Shown: positions 30,937 through 41,960, counted from the stretch's first letter. The stretch: 64,000 nucleotides of DNA from an uncultured Desulfuromonadales bacterium (GCA_903868145.1 CAIPTY010000026.1:1-64000); one strand, 5' to 3'. Notes: generated by a model from the sequence alone, not told the origin. Numbers and translations are program-made.

Positions 30937-32040
30937 ATGAAGAAAATTATGCTGTTTATTCTGTTTCTGTTGTTGAGTTGTTCGTCCGCTACGCTTGCCG
31001 CAGTGGAAGCTACTGGTGAGGGGCCGAGCAAGGATGCTGCGGTTTCCGCTGCCCTGCGAAAAGCTGTCGAGCAGGCACTTGGAACCCACGTTACATCTCA
31101 GACGCTGGTTGTAGACTCTGCGCTTGTGGATGACAGGATCTACTCCCATTCCAAAGGGTATGTGAGACGATACGAGATCATCAGGACAACAAACACCGCC
31201 GATGGCTTTGCGGTGACAATCTCGGCCGATATTGACACCTTTCTGCTGCACGATGATATCAATTCGCTCACCATCCTGCGCAAGAATGCCGTTGTGGGCA
31301 ATCCACGAATACTGGTGGTTTTCAGCACCCGCCAGAAGAACCTGCGGGGCAAAGCATTTACCGACGACATCTATAACGGCATCGTCGAGTCGCTGACTGA
31401 CCGGCAGTTTCGTGTGGTGGACAAATCTGCGGCCGACCAGTTTGCCAATCAGATGGCCGATTCCCATGAAATGGATGTCAACCTCAACCGGGCAGCGGCC
31501 TACGGCCTCTCCTACCAGGCGGAATATACACTGTATTATGACGTCAGCGGCATTGTCAGGGATACCTCTGAAGGCAAGTTTGTGGACATCGGCATACGCG
31601 CACAGTTGATCGACAATACCCGCGCCACGGTGATCACCAGCAAGCAGGTTGACCAATCCGCCGCCACCGACTTCAAAATTGAGCAGGCGCTGAGCCTGGC
31701 AGGCAGAGAGGGTGGAAAGCGGATCGTAGGCCCCCTCATAGACGTGCTGAAGCGGCACTGGATGGATATGCAGAACAACGGCGCGATGTACACCATCGTG
31801 ATCGACGGTGTGGACGATGCCGAGCAGATCAGCCGGTTCACCCAGATGTTTGCCCGCTTCCCCCTGGCAAACGGCACGCGTGAGGTTGAATCGGGCGGCG
31901 GGAAAACCACCTTTGAAAGCACCTACCGGGGAAAACGCGAACAGCTAGACCGGGATGTCCTCAGGGCGGCAGCCGAACTCGGCTGGACTCTGAAGAAGAT
32001 CCGGGCCGAAGGCGCTCGCAGCACCTGGAAAAGATTCTAA
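30937..32040 (+). CDS. Secreted hypothetical, LPP20/FlgT-N-like N-terminus
   Basis: Signal peptide then EATGEGPSKDAAVSAALRKAVEQALG; start at MKKIML with RBS. Confidence 0.7.
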   Translation: MKKIMLFILFLLLSCSSATLAAVEATGEGPSKDAAVSAALRKAVEQALGTHVTSQTLVVDSALVDDRIYSHSKGYVRRYEIIRTTNTADGFAVTISADIDTFLLHDDINSLTILRKNAVVGNPRILVVFSTRQKNLRGKAFTDDIYNGIVESLTDRQFRVVDKSAADQFANQMADSHEMDVNLNRAAAYGLSYQAEYTLYYDVSGIVRDTSEGKFVDIGIRAQLIDNTRATVITSKQVDQSAATDFKIEQALSLAGREGGKRIVGPLIDVLKRHWMDMQNNGAMYTIVIDGVDDAEQISRFTQMFARFPLANGTREVESGGGKTTFESTYRGKREQLDRDVLRAAAELGWTLKKIRAEGARSTWKRF

Positions 32041-32072
32041 CCTAGCTACTTCACACTTATATGGAGGCTTGC

Positions 32073-32480
32073 ATGAAAACAAATTTTCGTCTCATTCTTG
32101 TTTCATTAACCGCCCTGCTGATGCTGTCCGCCTGCCAGACGACTGCACCTGACCGGATTTCGACACTGGAGGATTTCTTCACCCCCCCGGCCGACAAAGT
32201 CACCAGTACTGCAGACAGCATCATCGTCAGAGGGATTCGCTCCCATTATGTCAGAGGCGAGCATCTGAGAGCCGACTTCAAACTGTACAACAACCGCGGG
32301 CGGCGCAATGTGATCAATTTCCGGGTTCAGTGGCTTGACAACGACGGCATGATTACCGGTCTCCACGGTTACGGCCCCTGGAAAACCGTCGCACTGGAGG
32401 GACAGCAGGAGATCGTCGTGACTGACACCTCACCAAGCCCGCGTGCGGTCGACTACAAACTGGAACTGCAATCAAACTGA
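32073..32480 (+). CDS. YcfL-like (DUF1425-like) lipoprotein
   Basis: Lipobox LLMLSAC; LRADFKLYNNRGRRNVINFRVQWLDNDG. Confidence 0.75.
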   Translation: MKTNFRLILVSLTALLMLSACQTTAPDRISTLEDFFTPPADKVTSTADSIIVRGIRSHYVRGEHLRADFKLYNNRGRRNVINFRVQWLDNDGMITGLHGYGPWKTVALEGQQEIVVTDTSPSPRAVDYKLELQSN

Positions 32481-32521
32481 GACGTATCTTACAAACACAA
32501 ACAAACCTCAAGGGGGTACCA

Positions 32522-34075
32522 ATGTTCAAGAAACTTTTGTCGGCTACAGTAACCATCTGTTTTCTCATTGCACCGATTGCGGCGTCAGCCGAAATGCTCG
32601 AGTTGAGCGGCATCGGCAAAGCCAGGATCGGCTCCAGCGCCTCGGCCACCAAGACTGAGGCGATCCGCAACGCAAAGCGTTCCGCCGTTGAAGAAGGCGT
32701 GGCGAAGCTGATCGGCCCCTCGGCTGCCAATGATCCCAAGGTCAGGGCCGCAATAGACAAGATTATCATTCAGATCAACGACAACAAAATTGTCAGCAGC
32801 AAGGGATCAAAGGACAACGACGATAACTATGAACAGCACATCACGTTGCGGATTGATGAACTGGAGTTCCTCAAACTTCTGCAGACCCAGGGCATAGCCC
32901 CGACCGGCGACCGCCTGTACAAGATCCTGGTAGTCATGGACGAGTACCATACAACCCCGACTGACCGGCAGAAACCGCTCAAGGAAGTTGTCGAGTACTC
33001 GCATGACAAGACAGCCACTTCCGCCGCCAGTCTCTCTGCCTCCCAGAGTTCAGCCTCCGACACCCGGGCAGCCGCACGGGCATCCAGTTCGGGTTCGGCC
33101 AATTATGCCGCCGGTGGACAGTCATCCGGTTATTCAAGCGGCGGATCCTATGGTCGTTACGGTGGCGGCGGATACTCCTCCGGCGGCCAGTCCAGCGGCT
33201 ATGTTGCCGGTTCAGCCCGCCAGAAATCCAGCGCCTCTGCTGAATATTCACAGCAGAAGGCCGAGGCGTCCAGCGTTGATCAGTCGTCCTTCGACCAGAA
33301 AAAAGATATCGTCAGCTTCAAGAAACTGGTGGAATACCAGCCCCAGAACACCGGCCCGGAAAAGGAGAACCTGACCTACGCAGCCCTGATGCGTGAGGCC
33401 CGCAAATTCGACCTTTCCATGATGGACAACTCCATGCTTCGCAGTCAGTATTTCCGGGGCAAGGCCCTGACCATCCAGGAGATGGACAGTAGCCCGGAGC
33501 TGGCAAATTATGTGGGTTTTGCCCGCAAGAACAAAGCCGATTACTTCATGATGGGCAACTCCATCATCCGCGACCTGGGGGGTAACCAGTGTGACGGCGT
33601 CGTCAGCCTTAAGGCCTTTTCCACCGAAGACAGCGAGCTTCTGGCCGCCGACATGCACAACGAAAGTGCGCGCGGCACCAGTTCCGATGATTGCCGGGCA
33701 ACCGTGGCCAACAAACTGGCCTATTTTGTCGGCAAGAAACTGGGCTCATCCATCAAGGATTTTCACCGTCAGCGTGAAGTCTCCGGCAAGGAATACACCG
33801 TTGTGCTCCTGAGCGCCGTGGGAGATCTGACCGGCAGGATGACCAGTTCGTTTTCAAGAGGGCTGCAGAACCTGAAAGGACTGAACAGCAAGCTGAATGT
33901 TCGTAACAGCAGCGCTCGCGAATACGAAGTTTCTCTGGCGTACAAGGGCGAGGCGCCTTTTGCCGACGCGCTGAATGACGTCCTGGATACCGTGCCCGCC
34001 CTGAAACAGGCGGACTACCAGGTCAACGGAACCCGGGTTGAAATCTGCCTTGAAGGCCCGCGTCGCTGTAAATAG
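32522..34075 (+). CDS. Secreted hypothetical with Ser/Ala/Gly/Tyr-rich linker
   Basis: Signal peptide; GIGKARIGSSASATKTEAIRNAKRSAVEEGVAKLIG; low-complexity YSSGGSYGRYGGGGYSSGGQSSGY. Confidence 0.8.
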   Translation: MFKKLLSATVTICFLIAPIAASAEMLELSGIGKARIGSSASATKTEAIRNAKRSAVEEGVAKLIGPSAANDPKVRAAIDKIIIQINDNKIVSSKGSKDNDDNYEQHITLRIDELEFLKLLQTQGIAPTGDRLYKILVVMDEYHTTPTDRQKPLKEVVEYSHDKTATSAASLSASQSSASDTRAAARASSSGSANYAAGGQSSGYSSGGSYGRYGGGGYSSGGQSSGYVAGSARQKSSASAEYSQQKAEASSVDQSSFDQKKDIVSFKKLVEYQPQNTGPEKENLTYAALMREARKFDLSMMDNSMLRSQYFRGKALTIQEMDSSPELANYVGFARKNKADYFMMGNSIIRDLGGNQCDGVVSLKAFSTEDSELLAADMHNESARGTSSDDCRATVANKLAYFVGKKLGSSIKDFHRQREVSGKEYTVVLLSAVGDLTGRMTSSFSRGLQNLKGLNSKLNVRNSSAREYEVSLAYKGEAPFADALNDVLDTVPALKQADYQVNGTRVEICLEGPRRCK

Positions 34076-34088
34076 CAGGTAATTAACT

Positions 34089-34141
34089 GCCCGCCCTTCT
34101 GCGTCTGTTCCCTGTTTGTACGCAGAAGGCGGGCTTTTTTT
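34089..34141 (+). terminator. Intrinsic terminator
   Basis: gcccgcccttctgcg ... cgcagaaggcgggcttttttt. Confidence 0.85.
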
Positions 34142-34174
34142 GACTTTCATCCGTGAAAACGGGCAGGAGCATCC

Positions 34175-36175
34175 ATGAGAAATTTTGTATGGTATTGTGC
34201 CGCGGCGGTTCTGTTGTGCCTGTTGCCAGCATTGGCGGATGCAGCACCGGTTGTCTATCCGGTCAGGGAAGTTTTCGGTTTCAAGAACCCGAAACTCAAG
34301 GATGTGGCTCCGATTTTTGGTCAATGGGTCGAGATGCGGACGACCAAAAACCTGGAGAACGAATTTGATGCGGCATTCAGGAAAGAATTCGGCCCTCTGG
34401 CAGCCGAGAACGTCACCGACGTTAACAAGCATGAGGTGCTGGTGGCCTCACTGCACCTGATCCGCGCTTCACAATACGCGGTTCCCAAGCTTGGCAACTA
34501 CGAGGTTCATCTCCCCCTCACCCTCAGCATCGTTATCACCAATCCTGCAAACGGCGATGTCATCTACGCATTCACCAAGACATCATATACGACGGTTCTG
34601 CTGGCCAGTCCCGATGCCGACACCCAGGCCAGAAGTCTTTTGCTGGAAAAAAATGCCGCCAACTATGCCTTCCTGCTGCAGACGCTCATCAAAGAGGCCA
34701 GGCAGGGGTACAACCCGTCAAAAATTGACATTACGGTAGCCACCGTCTGGAATGGCCTCTCCATCCTCGACAAGGGGAGCAAGTCCGGCATAGCCCAGGG
34801 GGACAACCTGGTGGACTCGGCCGACAACGAACTCTCCGTCAAATACGTTGCCGAAGACTATGCCGTTGCCACCACACTGCTCGGCAGCTCCGGAACCGGG
34901 AAGAAATTCTTCAAATTCGGAACTGCCAGCACCGCAAGTCAGTTCAATAAGCCCCGGGTACTGACCATGCGTGAAGGATGGGGCAACCCCGATCTGGCAA
35001 ATATTTCCAATCTTTTCGATTCTGAACTTTCAAAGGAATCGGCATTTACCCTGCTCCCGGTCAACGAGTACTTCAGGAAGCTCCTGGAGGCGCTTGCCCG
35101 CGACACCTATTCCGGTAAATTTGAGACCACCCAGCAACGCGCCGTTCCTGACTACCTGATGAAATTCAGCGCAACTGAACCACGCGCCTACACCATGAGC
35201 GAGAAGGGGAACTTCAGCAAGAATGTCTACGAGCAGTATGTTCTGGGTGAACTGCTCGACAAGCAGGGACGGATAATTTTTTCCGCCGTCGGAGCCGACC
35301 GGATTGAAGACAAGAATGTCGGCGGTATGGTATTCAGCAAGGAAGCGCGCCTGGAGGTACTCCAGAAAAACGCTGTCGTAAACCTGGCCGAACAGTTCGC
35401 TCGCTCGATCAAGTTTTCCCGCCATGTCCATCGGCTTGAGCAGGCAAGCGGCAATCAGCTCAAGCTCACGGACAAATCGCGTGAACTGCGTGGAGGACAG
35501 GAGGTCACACTCTATCGGAATGTGGGAAACCTGGACGGCATCGGTTCTAAAGTCCTGATCCCGATCTGGCTGGCCAACGTTGTGGAAGCGCAGCAGGGAG
35601 CCGTCACCCTGGAGCTGTCTCTGCCCCTGACCGACAAGGGGATCAGCGCGTCCAGTGACGACATGGTAATCGTCGACGCGGTGACTGCGGCGGCGACGGC
35701 GGATCAGAGCGAAACATCCGTCACATACTGCAGCAACATTTCACCCAAACTGGGAAGTATCGATATCAATGACTTTGGTGTCATATCCCGGAGTTCAGGA
35801 TACCTGCTCCCCTACACGCTCTATGACGGCGATGCGGGGTTCAGGCAGATGGTTCAGGAGGCCCTCAGGGATGGGGGCTTCAAGGATACTCTGAGGCTTG
35901 GCAAGGTTGATACTGCCGGGCGATGCCTGCAGCCGGTGCATAAGGTCACACTTGATGAGAAAAAGTGTGAGAAGGGATACTGCAGCTTCGCTGTTTCCAT
36001 GGCTCTGGGATACCGCCTGTATGCCGGCACAGAAAGAAAAGCAGCCGTAGCAACCAATACCAAAATCACCATCGAAGACTGTCGCGAAACATCACAGGAA
36101 GCTGTCATACAGGGTGATCTGAGTAAACATGCTTCAGCGCCTCTCAAAAGCAACATATTAAAAATGCACTACTAA
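34175..36175 (+). CDS. Large secreted hypothetical protein
   Basis: 666 aa ORF with signal peptide, codon usage consistent with a real gene. Confidence 0.8.
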   Translation: MRNFVWYCAAAVLLCLLPALADAAPVVYPVREVFGFKNPKLKDVAPIFGQWVEMRTTKNLENEFDAAFRKEFGPLAAENVTDVNKHEVLVASLHLIRASQYAVPKLGNYEVHLPLTLSIVITNPANGDVIYAFTKTSYTTVLLASPDADTQARSLLLEKNAANYAFLLQTLIKEARQGYNPSKIDITVATVWNGLSILDKGSKSGIAQGDNLVDSADNELSVKYVAEDYAVATTLLGSSGTGKKFFKFGTASTASQFNKPRVLTMREGWGNPDLANISNLFDSELSKESAFTLLPVNEYFRKLLEALARDTYSGKFETTQQRAVPDYLMKFSATEPRAYTMSEKGNFSKNVYEQYVLGELLDKQGRIIFSAVGADRIEDKNVGGMVFSKEARLEVLQKNAVVNLAEQFARSIKFSRHVHRLEQASGNQLKLTDKSRELRGGQEVTLYRNVGNLDGIGSKVLIPIWLANVVEAQQGAVTLELSLPLTDKGISASSDDMVIVDAVTAAATADQSETSVTYCSNISPKLGSIDINDFGVISRSSGYLLPYTLYDGDAGFRQMVQEALRDGGFKDTLRLGKVDTAGRCLQPVHKVTLDEKKCEKGYCSFAVSMALGYRLYAGTERKAAVATNTKITIEDCRETSQEAVIQGDLSKHASAPLKSNILKMHY

Positions 36176-36195
36176 CCGACTGAAAGGAGTAATCG

Positions 36196-36867
36196 ATGAA
36201 AGCACGTACCGTCCTTGCCGTATTTTTCATGTCACTTGTAACAGCCACACTTGCAGGAGCCTGGGGGATTCCGAGTGTATTATCCGGATCATCCTCTTCA
36301 TCCTACGCCGATCCCGACGATTTTCTCAGAAGGGCGCAGAGAGCTGAGGCCCTGATTGGCAGAAGCGCCGATTTGCTGTTCAAGGCGGTTGCCAGCAAGG
36401 AGGAGCAGGAAAAAATTGAGGCTCTGCAGAAGCAGCTCAATGAGACAACAGACGACAAGGAAAAGAATGCGCTCCGTCAGCAGATAACCGAAAGCGAGAT
36501 GGCGACAATCGAAAAGCGCTCTGCGGACAGGCAGCTTCAGCAGGACGCAAAGAAGTGGGACGATCGGAAAAAACGTCAGATTTCGTTTGCGTACTACAAC
36601 CTTGGACTTGGTTCACTGCAGGCAGCCCTCCTGGTTCCCGAAGGGATGAGGATTGCCGACGCCATCAGAAGCAATCCTGCCAATGCCATTCGCCTTGCCT
36701 TGAAGATAACCTCGGTAATCGATGCGGTAAAGGCGCTCAATGGCATAATCTCAAACACGGCCAAGGTTACCAGCGCAATCAAACCGCTGATGACCGAGGC
36801 AAATATCGAGGTTAAATCTCCGTCAAGCGCATCCGAGTCTCCGAAAGAGATCGACGGCGGCATCTAG
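36196..36867 (+). CDS. Small secreted hypothetical protein
   Basis: Signal peptide MKARTVLAVFFMSLVTATLAGAWG; RBS aaaggag; follows 34175 ORF by 20 bp. Confidence 0.75.
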   Translation: MKARTVLAVFFMSLVTATLAGAWGIPSVLSGSSSSSYADPDDFLRRAQRAEALIGRSADLLFKAVASKEEQEKIEALQKQLNETTDDKEKNALRQQITESEMATIEKRSADRQLQQDAKKWDDRKKRQISFAYYNLGLGSLQAALLVPEGMRIADAIRSNPANAIRLALKITSVIDAVKALNGIISNTAKVTSAIKPLMTEANIEVKSPSSASESPKEIDGGI

Positions 36868-36895
36868 GCACTCGGGGCATCAATTCATCTTCTCA

Positions 36896-36929
36896 AAAAG
36901 GCACATCTCTCAGGGTGTGCCTTTTTTTT
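36896..36929 (+). terminator. Intrinsic terminator
   Basis: aaaaaggcaca-tctctcagg-gtgtgcctttttttt. Confidence 0.85.
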
Positions 36930-36971
36930 CAGGTTGACGCATCCGGCACCAGGGACTTACAGTAGCCAGCC

Positions 36972-38315
36972 ATGGATATTTTTTCTGAAAAAACCATCCT
37001 CACCGTCAGCCGCCTGACCGCACTGCTGCGGGGCGTGCTTGAGGAAAATTTCGAGCAGGTCTGGGTGCAGGGTGAACTGTCAAATCTCTCCCTCCCCTCA
37101 TCGGGACATCTCTACTTTACTCTCAGGGATGCCGGCGCTCAGGTGCGGTGCGTCATGTTCAAAGGCGCCGCCAAAAATCTTAAATTCCGCCCGGCTGATG
37201 GCATGGGGCTGATTGTTCGCGGTCGCATATCCGTTTATGATCAGCGCGGCGAATACCAGATGATCTGCGAATACCTTGAACCGGCTGGAATCGGCGCCCT
37301 GCAGATGGCCTTTGTGCAGCTCAAGCAGCGGCTGGCAGCCGAGGGGCTTTTCGACGAAAAGCACAAGCAGACCATGCCCGCTTTTCCCCGCCGTGTCGGT
37401 GTAGTCACTTCGGCCACGGGAGCCGCCATTCACGACATCCTCAATGTGCTCAAGCGTCGTTTCGCCTCTCTGGAGGTGCTGCTCTGCCCGGTCAGGGTAC
37501 AGGGAGAGGGGTCGGCTCTGGAAATAGCGCGTGCCATCGACGATATGAACCGCCTTGGCCTGGTCGATGTGATGATCGTCGGGCGGGGGGGCGGATCGCT
37601 GGAGGATCTGTGGGCCTTCAACGAAGAGGCTGTGGCTCGTGCGGTGCACCGTTCCCGCATACCGGTTATCTCCGCCGTGGGGCACGAGACCGACTGGACC
37701 ATCTGTGATTTCGTGGCTGACCTGCGGGCTCCCACCCCTTCAGCCGCTGCGGAGCTGGTCATCGCAAGTTCCGTTGAGTTACGCAACCGGATCGATGCCC
37801 TCAGCCACCGCATGCGATCAGTAATGGAAACGCGGCTTGCTGTCCTCACCACGCGACTTGCGTCCCTGCGCAGGCTGCTGCACGACCCTCGCACCATGCT
37901 GGGGCACCTTGCCCAACGTACAGACGACCTTTCGGAACGGCTCGAGCTGGCTCTGGGCAATCTTGTCATGCAGAGCAGGGGACAGTATGACCGATTACAG
38001 ACCGGACTGCTGCATCGTAATCCGGCCGGCACGGCGGAAAACCTGCGACAGCGCATCAAGCTGCTTTCGAGTCATACTGAAAGGCTGATGGTGCAGCGAC
38101 TTGACGGTTCCAGACATATTTTCGGCGGAACTGCTGCCCGTCTGGATGTTCTTTCCCCCCTGGGCACCCTTTCGCGTGGCTACGCCATTGTCGAAAATAT
38201 TCATGGACAAATTGTAGTCGATGCCGCGCAACTGACCAACGGAGACCGCTTGAAGCTCAATCTTTCCCATGGCAACGCGTTCTGCCGTGTTGAGGAGCAA
38301 CAGGGTAAACCTTGA
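36972..38315 (+). CDS. xseA: Exodeoxyribonuclease VII large subunit
   Basis: VSRLTALLRGVLEENFEQVWVQGELSNL, GRGGGSLEDLWAFNEE, SAVGHETDWTI. Confidence 0.96.
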   Translation: MDIFSEKTILTVSRLTALLRGVLEENFEQVWVQGELSNLSLPSSGHLYFTLRDAGAQVRCVMFKGAAKNLKFRPADGMGLIVRGRISVYDQRGEYQMICEYLEPAGIGALQMAFVQLKQRLAAEGLFDEKHKQTMPAFPRRVGVVTSATGAAIHDILNVLKRRFASLEVLLCPVRVQGEGSALEIARAIDDMNRLGLVDVMIVGRGGGSLEDLWAFNEEAVARAVHRSRIPVISAVGHETDWTICDFVADLRAPTPSAAAELVIASSVELRNRIDALSHRMRSVMETRLAVLTTRLASLRRLLHDPRTMLGHLAQRTDDLSERLELALGNLVMQSRGQYDRLQTGLLHRNPAGTAENLRQRIKLLSSHTERLMVQRLDGSRHIFGGTAARLDVLSPLGTLSRGYAIVENIHGQIVVDAAQLTNGDRLKLNLSHGNAFCRVEEQQGKP

Positions 38316-38363
38316 CGCATCAAGGTGATTCTGGAATAATACGACTTTTTTGAGGGAATTCAG

Positions 38364-38594
38364 ATGGCAACAGAAAAGTTTGAAACATCATTGAAGAAAC
38401 TGGAAGACATCGTGCGGCGGCTTGAAGGCGGCTCGCTGTCTCTGGAGGAGTCCCTCAAGGCTTTTGAAGAAGGGGTTAAACACTCCGCCTTCTGTGCGAA
38501 GAAACTGGACGAGGTCGAACGGCGGGTCGAAATCCTGCTGAAGCGCACAGATGGGTCGTTTTCCCGGCAGCCGTTTGAACCGGAAGATGAGTGA
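38364..38594 (+). CDS. xseB: Exodeoxyribonuclease VII small subunit
   Basis: FETSLKKLEDIVRRLEGGSLSLEESLKAFEEG. Confidence 0.95.
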   Translation: MATEKFETSLKKLEDIVRRLEGGSLSLEESLKAFEEGVKHSAFCAKKLDEVERRVEILLKRTDGSFSRQPFEPEDE

Positions 38595-38607
38595 AAGAGG
38601 GCATCAC

Positions 38608-39501
38608 ATGGACTTGAAAGCCTACCTGAAAGAACAGTGCGGCCGCATCGATGCCGCACTTGACGCGTACCTCCCCCGGGAGAACGAGCTCCCCCACAAC
38701 CTGCACAAGGCCATGCGATATTCGGTCTTTGCCGGCGGCAAGCGGGTACGTCCGATCCTGATGCTGGCCGCCTGCCAGGCGGTCGGAGGTGACACTGAGC
38801 GTGCCGTTCCGGCGGCCTGCGCAATGGAGATGATCCACACCTATTCCCTGATTCACGATGACCTGCCGGCCATGGATGACGACGATTTTCGCCGCGGCAA
38901 CCCGACAAACCACAAGGTTTTCGGTGAGGCGATTGCGATTCTGGCCGGTGACGCACTGCTGACCGAAGCATTCAGGCTGATCAGTGATCCCCGCTCCGTG
39001 AAAGGCTGCAATCCCTCAGCCCTCCTGATATTGATCCATGAAATCGCAACCTGCGCAGGCTCCCATGGCATGGTCGGCGGACAAGTTGTGGACATGGAGA
39101 GCGAAGGCAAACCTGACATGGATCTGCCGACCGTGCAGTACATCCATACCCACAAGACCGGCGCGTTGATCAAGGCATCCGTGGTAGCCGGTGCCCTGCT
39201 GGGTGGAGCTGACGACAACAAGCTCGCAGCCGTTACCCGGTACGGCGAGGCTGCCGGTCTGGCTTTCCAGATTGCCGACGACATCCTGGATATCGAAGGC
39301 ACCACCGAGCAGATCGGCAAGGATGCAGGCAGCGACGAAGCCCGCGGCAAGGCCACCTACCCTGCCGTCATGGGTCTGGCTGCTGCCAAACACGAGGCGC
39401 AGGCCATGATGGACGAAGCCTTTCGCGCATTGGAAATTTTCGGCATGGAGGCAGACCCGCTCCGTGAGATTGCCACCTACATTGTCAACAGGAAAAACTG
39501 A
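38608..39501 (+). CDS. ispA: Polyprenyl (farnesyl/geranylgeranyl) diphosphate synthase
   Basis: GGKRVRPILML, DDLPAMDDDDFRRG, FQIADDILD. Confidence 0.94.
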   Translation: MDLKAYLKEQCGRIDAALDAYLPRENELPHNLHKAMRYSVFAGGKRVRPILMLAACQAVGGDTERAVPAACAMEMIHTYSLIHDDLPAMDDDDFRRGNPTNHKVFGEAIAILAGDALLTEAFRLISDPRSVKGCNPSALLILIHEIATCAGSHGMVGGQVVDMESEGKPDMDLPTVQYIHTHKTGALIKASVVAGALLGGADDNKLAAVTRYGEAAGLAFQIADDILDIEGTTEQIGKDAGSDEARGKATYPAVMGLAAAKHEAQAMMDEAFRALEIFGMEADPLREIATYIVNRKN

Positions 39502-39516
39502 CAGATCGGTTTAAGC

Positions 39517-41391
39517 ATGTCCATTCTCGAATCAATCAATTCCCCCGACGACCTGAAGAAGCTTCCCGCATCACAACTGCCCGCAGTCGCGGCGGAACTG
39601 CGGCGGATGATCATAGAAACCTGCGCCGCAAACGGCGGACATCTGGCTCCCAGCCTCGGCGTTGTGGAGCTGACCATCGCTCTTCACCGCGTCTTCAGCA
39701 CACCTGCTGACAAGATTGTCTGGGATGTGGGGCATCAGGCCTACGCCCACAAGCTGCTGACCGGTCGCCGCGAGCGCTTCACCACTCTGCGCACCTTGAA
39801 CGGCATCAGCGGATTCCCCAAGCGGAGCGAGTCGCCCCACGACTCTTTCGATGTGGGTCACGCATCAACCTCCATTTCGGCCGCAACAGGACTGGCGGCA
39901 GCCCGCGACCTTGCCGGCAGGACTGACAAGGTTCTGGCTGTAATCGGTGATGGCTCCATGACCGGCGGCATCGCCTACGAAGGCATGAATCACGCCGGAC
40001 ATCTGGACAAAGACCTGATCGTCATACTCAATGACAACGAGATGTCCATCGCCGAGAATGTCGGCGCACTCTCCAATTTCCTCAGCCGCACCTCATCCAG
40101 TGAATTCGTGCACCGGCTCAAGAAGAAAATGGAGGCCTACCTGGGACGCCTTGAAAAGGGGAAGAGCTTTCTTCAGATGGCCAACAAGATGGAGGAATCG
40201 TTCAAGGGACTCTTCACACCCGGGATGATGTTCCAGGCCTTTGGTTTCGAGTATATCGGTCCCATCGACGGCCATAATCTCCCCATGCTGATCGATACGC
40301 TGGAGAGTGTGAAAAAGTTTAAAGACACCGTTTTGATCCATGTTTTGACCCGGAAAGGCAAAGGCTACAGACCCGCCGAAGAGAATCCGGCCCTGTTTCA
40401 CGGTGTCGGACCGTTCAACATCGAAACCGGCAAGGTCTTAAAGGGCAAGGGGGGCGCCGCCTCCTACACGGCAATCTTCGGCTCTACTCTCTGCAAACTG
40501 GCCGCGGAGGACGAGCGTATCACAGCCATTACCGCAGCCATGCCGGACGGCACCGGCCTGTCAGGTTTTGCCAGGGAATTCCCCGAGCGTTTTTTCGATG
40601 TGGGCATCGCCGAACAGCACGGCGTCACCTTTGCGGCCGGCCTTGCAGCCGAAGGATTCAGGCCCGTATTTGCCGTCTATTCGTCATTTCTGCAGCGGGC
40701 ATACGATCAGGTGTTCCATGATGTCTGTCTGCAAAATCTCCCGGTGACGTTCGCTCTTGACAGGGGAGGGGTCGTGGGGAGTGACGGGCCGACCCATCAC
40801 GGCGCTTTTGACCTGTCCTATCTGCGACACCTGCCCAATATGACCCTGATGGCGCCCAAAGACGAAAATGAACTTCAGCATATGCTGACCACCGCCATCA
40901 GGCTCGGAGGGCCTTCAGCAGTCCGCTATCCGCGCGGCAACGGCCAGGGTGTCGCACTCGATCAGACGCTGCGGGAACTCCCGGTGGGACGTGGGGAGAT
41001 ACTCCGCGAAGGCGGTGACGGTGTGATGCTGGCGCTGGGCAGCATGGTGTATCCCGCGCTGGAGGCTGCCGGATTGCTGGATCAGGAGGGAATCCGCCTG
41101 ACCGTGGTCAATGCCCGCTTCGTCAAACCGCTTGACGGCGACATGATTCTTGGGCTGGCAAACACGTACGGCGCAGTCGTAACACTTGAGGAAAACGTCA
41201 TTCAGGGCGGTTTCGGAACTGCCGTGCTGGAGTTGCTGGAAGAGCACAATCTGAGCGGTGTCAAAGTGTTGAGGCTGGGCTACCCCGACAGCTACATCCC
41301 CCAGGGAGAACAGCACGAACTGCGCGCCATGCTCGGCCTCGATCCGGTCGGAATCGTAGCGTCTGTCCGGCAGTTCCTCACGCATCAATGA
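39517..41391 (+). CDS. dxs: 1-deoxy-D-xylulose-5-phosphate synthase
   Basis: [38 protein letters not shown], full-length DXS. Confidence 0.96.
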   Translation: MSILESINSPDDLKKLPASQLPAVAAELRRMIIETCAANGGHLAPSLGVVELTIALHRVFSTPADKIVWDVGHQAYAHKLLTGRRERFTTLRTLNGISGFPKRSESPHDSFDVGHASTSISAATGLAAARDLAGRTDKVLAVIGDGSMTGGIAYEGMNHAGHLDKDLIVILNDNEMSIAENVGALSNFLSRTSSSEFVHRLKKKMEAYLGRLEKGKSFLQMANKMEESFKGLFTPGMMFQAFGFEYIGPIDGHNLPMLIDTLESVKKFKDTVLIHVLTRKGKGYRPAEENPALFHGVGPFNIETGKVLKGKGGAASYTAIFGSTLCKLAAEDERITAITAAMPDGTGLSGFAREFPERFFDVGIAEQHGVTFAAGLAAEGFRPVFAVYSSFLQRAYDQVFHDVCLQNLPVTFALDRGGVVGSDGPTHHGAFDLSYLRHLPNMTLMAPKDENELQHMLTTAIRLGGPSAVRYPRGNGQGVALDQTLRELPVGRGEILREGGDGVMLALGSMVYPALEAAGLLDQEGIRLTVVNARFVKPLDGDMILGLANTYGAVVTLEENVIQGGFGTAVLELLEEHNLSGVKVLRLGYPDSYIPQGEQHELRAMLGLDPVGIVASVRQFLTHQ

Positions 41392-41960
41392 AACTCCTGA
41401 CATACCTGCTTTACACGATCAGCTGCAGTATCGCCGTCGCCACTGCCGCCCACTGCGAGACCGCACACTCTGACCAGGGCAGCCATGCCCGCGAACTTGT
41501 CCGCCAGGGCAACTTCGAAAAGGGACTGGAGCAGTTAAGCTCCGTGTACAAATTCTTCCCGCTCAATGAATCCCTCAAACGCAGCCTGGCCGACGGCTAT
41601 GCTTCCTACGGCCACACCTTTCTCAAACAACGCCATTTCGAACAGGCTGATGAAAATTTTGTCAAGGCGGCTGAACTCTATCCCGATGATCCCGGCTTCG
41701 CCTTTTTTGCGCGGGGTCTGCAACTATCTGCTCAAAAAATACGACATCGCCCGTTACGAACTTGAGCGGGCGCACGGCATCAAGCCCGACAGTGCGGATA
41801 CACTCTATTATCTCGGAATGGTTCAGTACGACAGCGACAACCGGCGACAGGCCATGGAGCCATGCAACAGGCACTGAAACTTGCACAGGGACGTAGTTTC
41901 AAAAAGCTGATTCACAAAATCAAAAACAACTTGACTCTTTGTGTTGTATTCGCACTATAA
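41388..41960 (+). pseudogene. TPR protein gene disrupted by two compensating frameshifts, then truncated
   Basis: Frame 0 to ...YPDDPGFAFF, +1 frame CNYLLKKYDIARYELERAHGIKPDSADTLYYLGMVQYDSDNRRQAME, back to frame 0 MQQALKLAQGRSFKKLIHK. Confidence 0.65.

Noticed and set aside
30703-31758. 351-aa minus-strand ORF across 3' of TPM gene and next gene
   Set aside because: Spans two well-supported plus-strand genes
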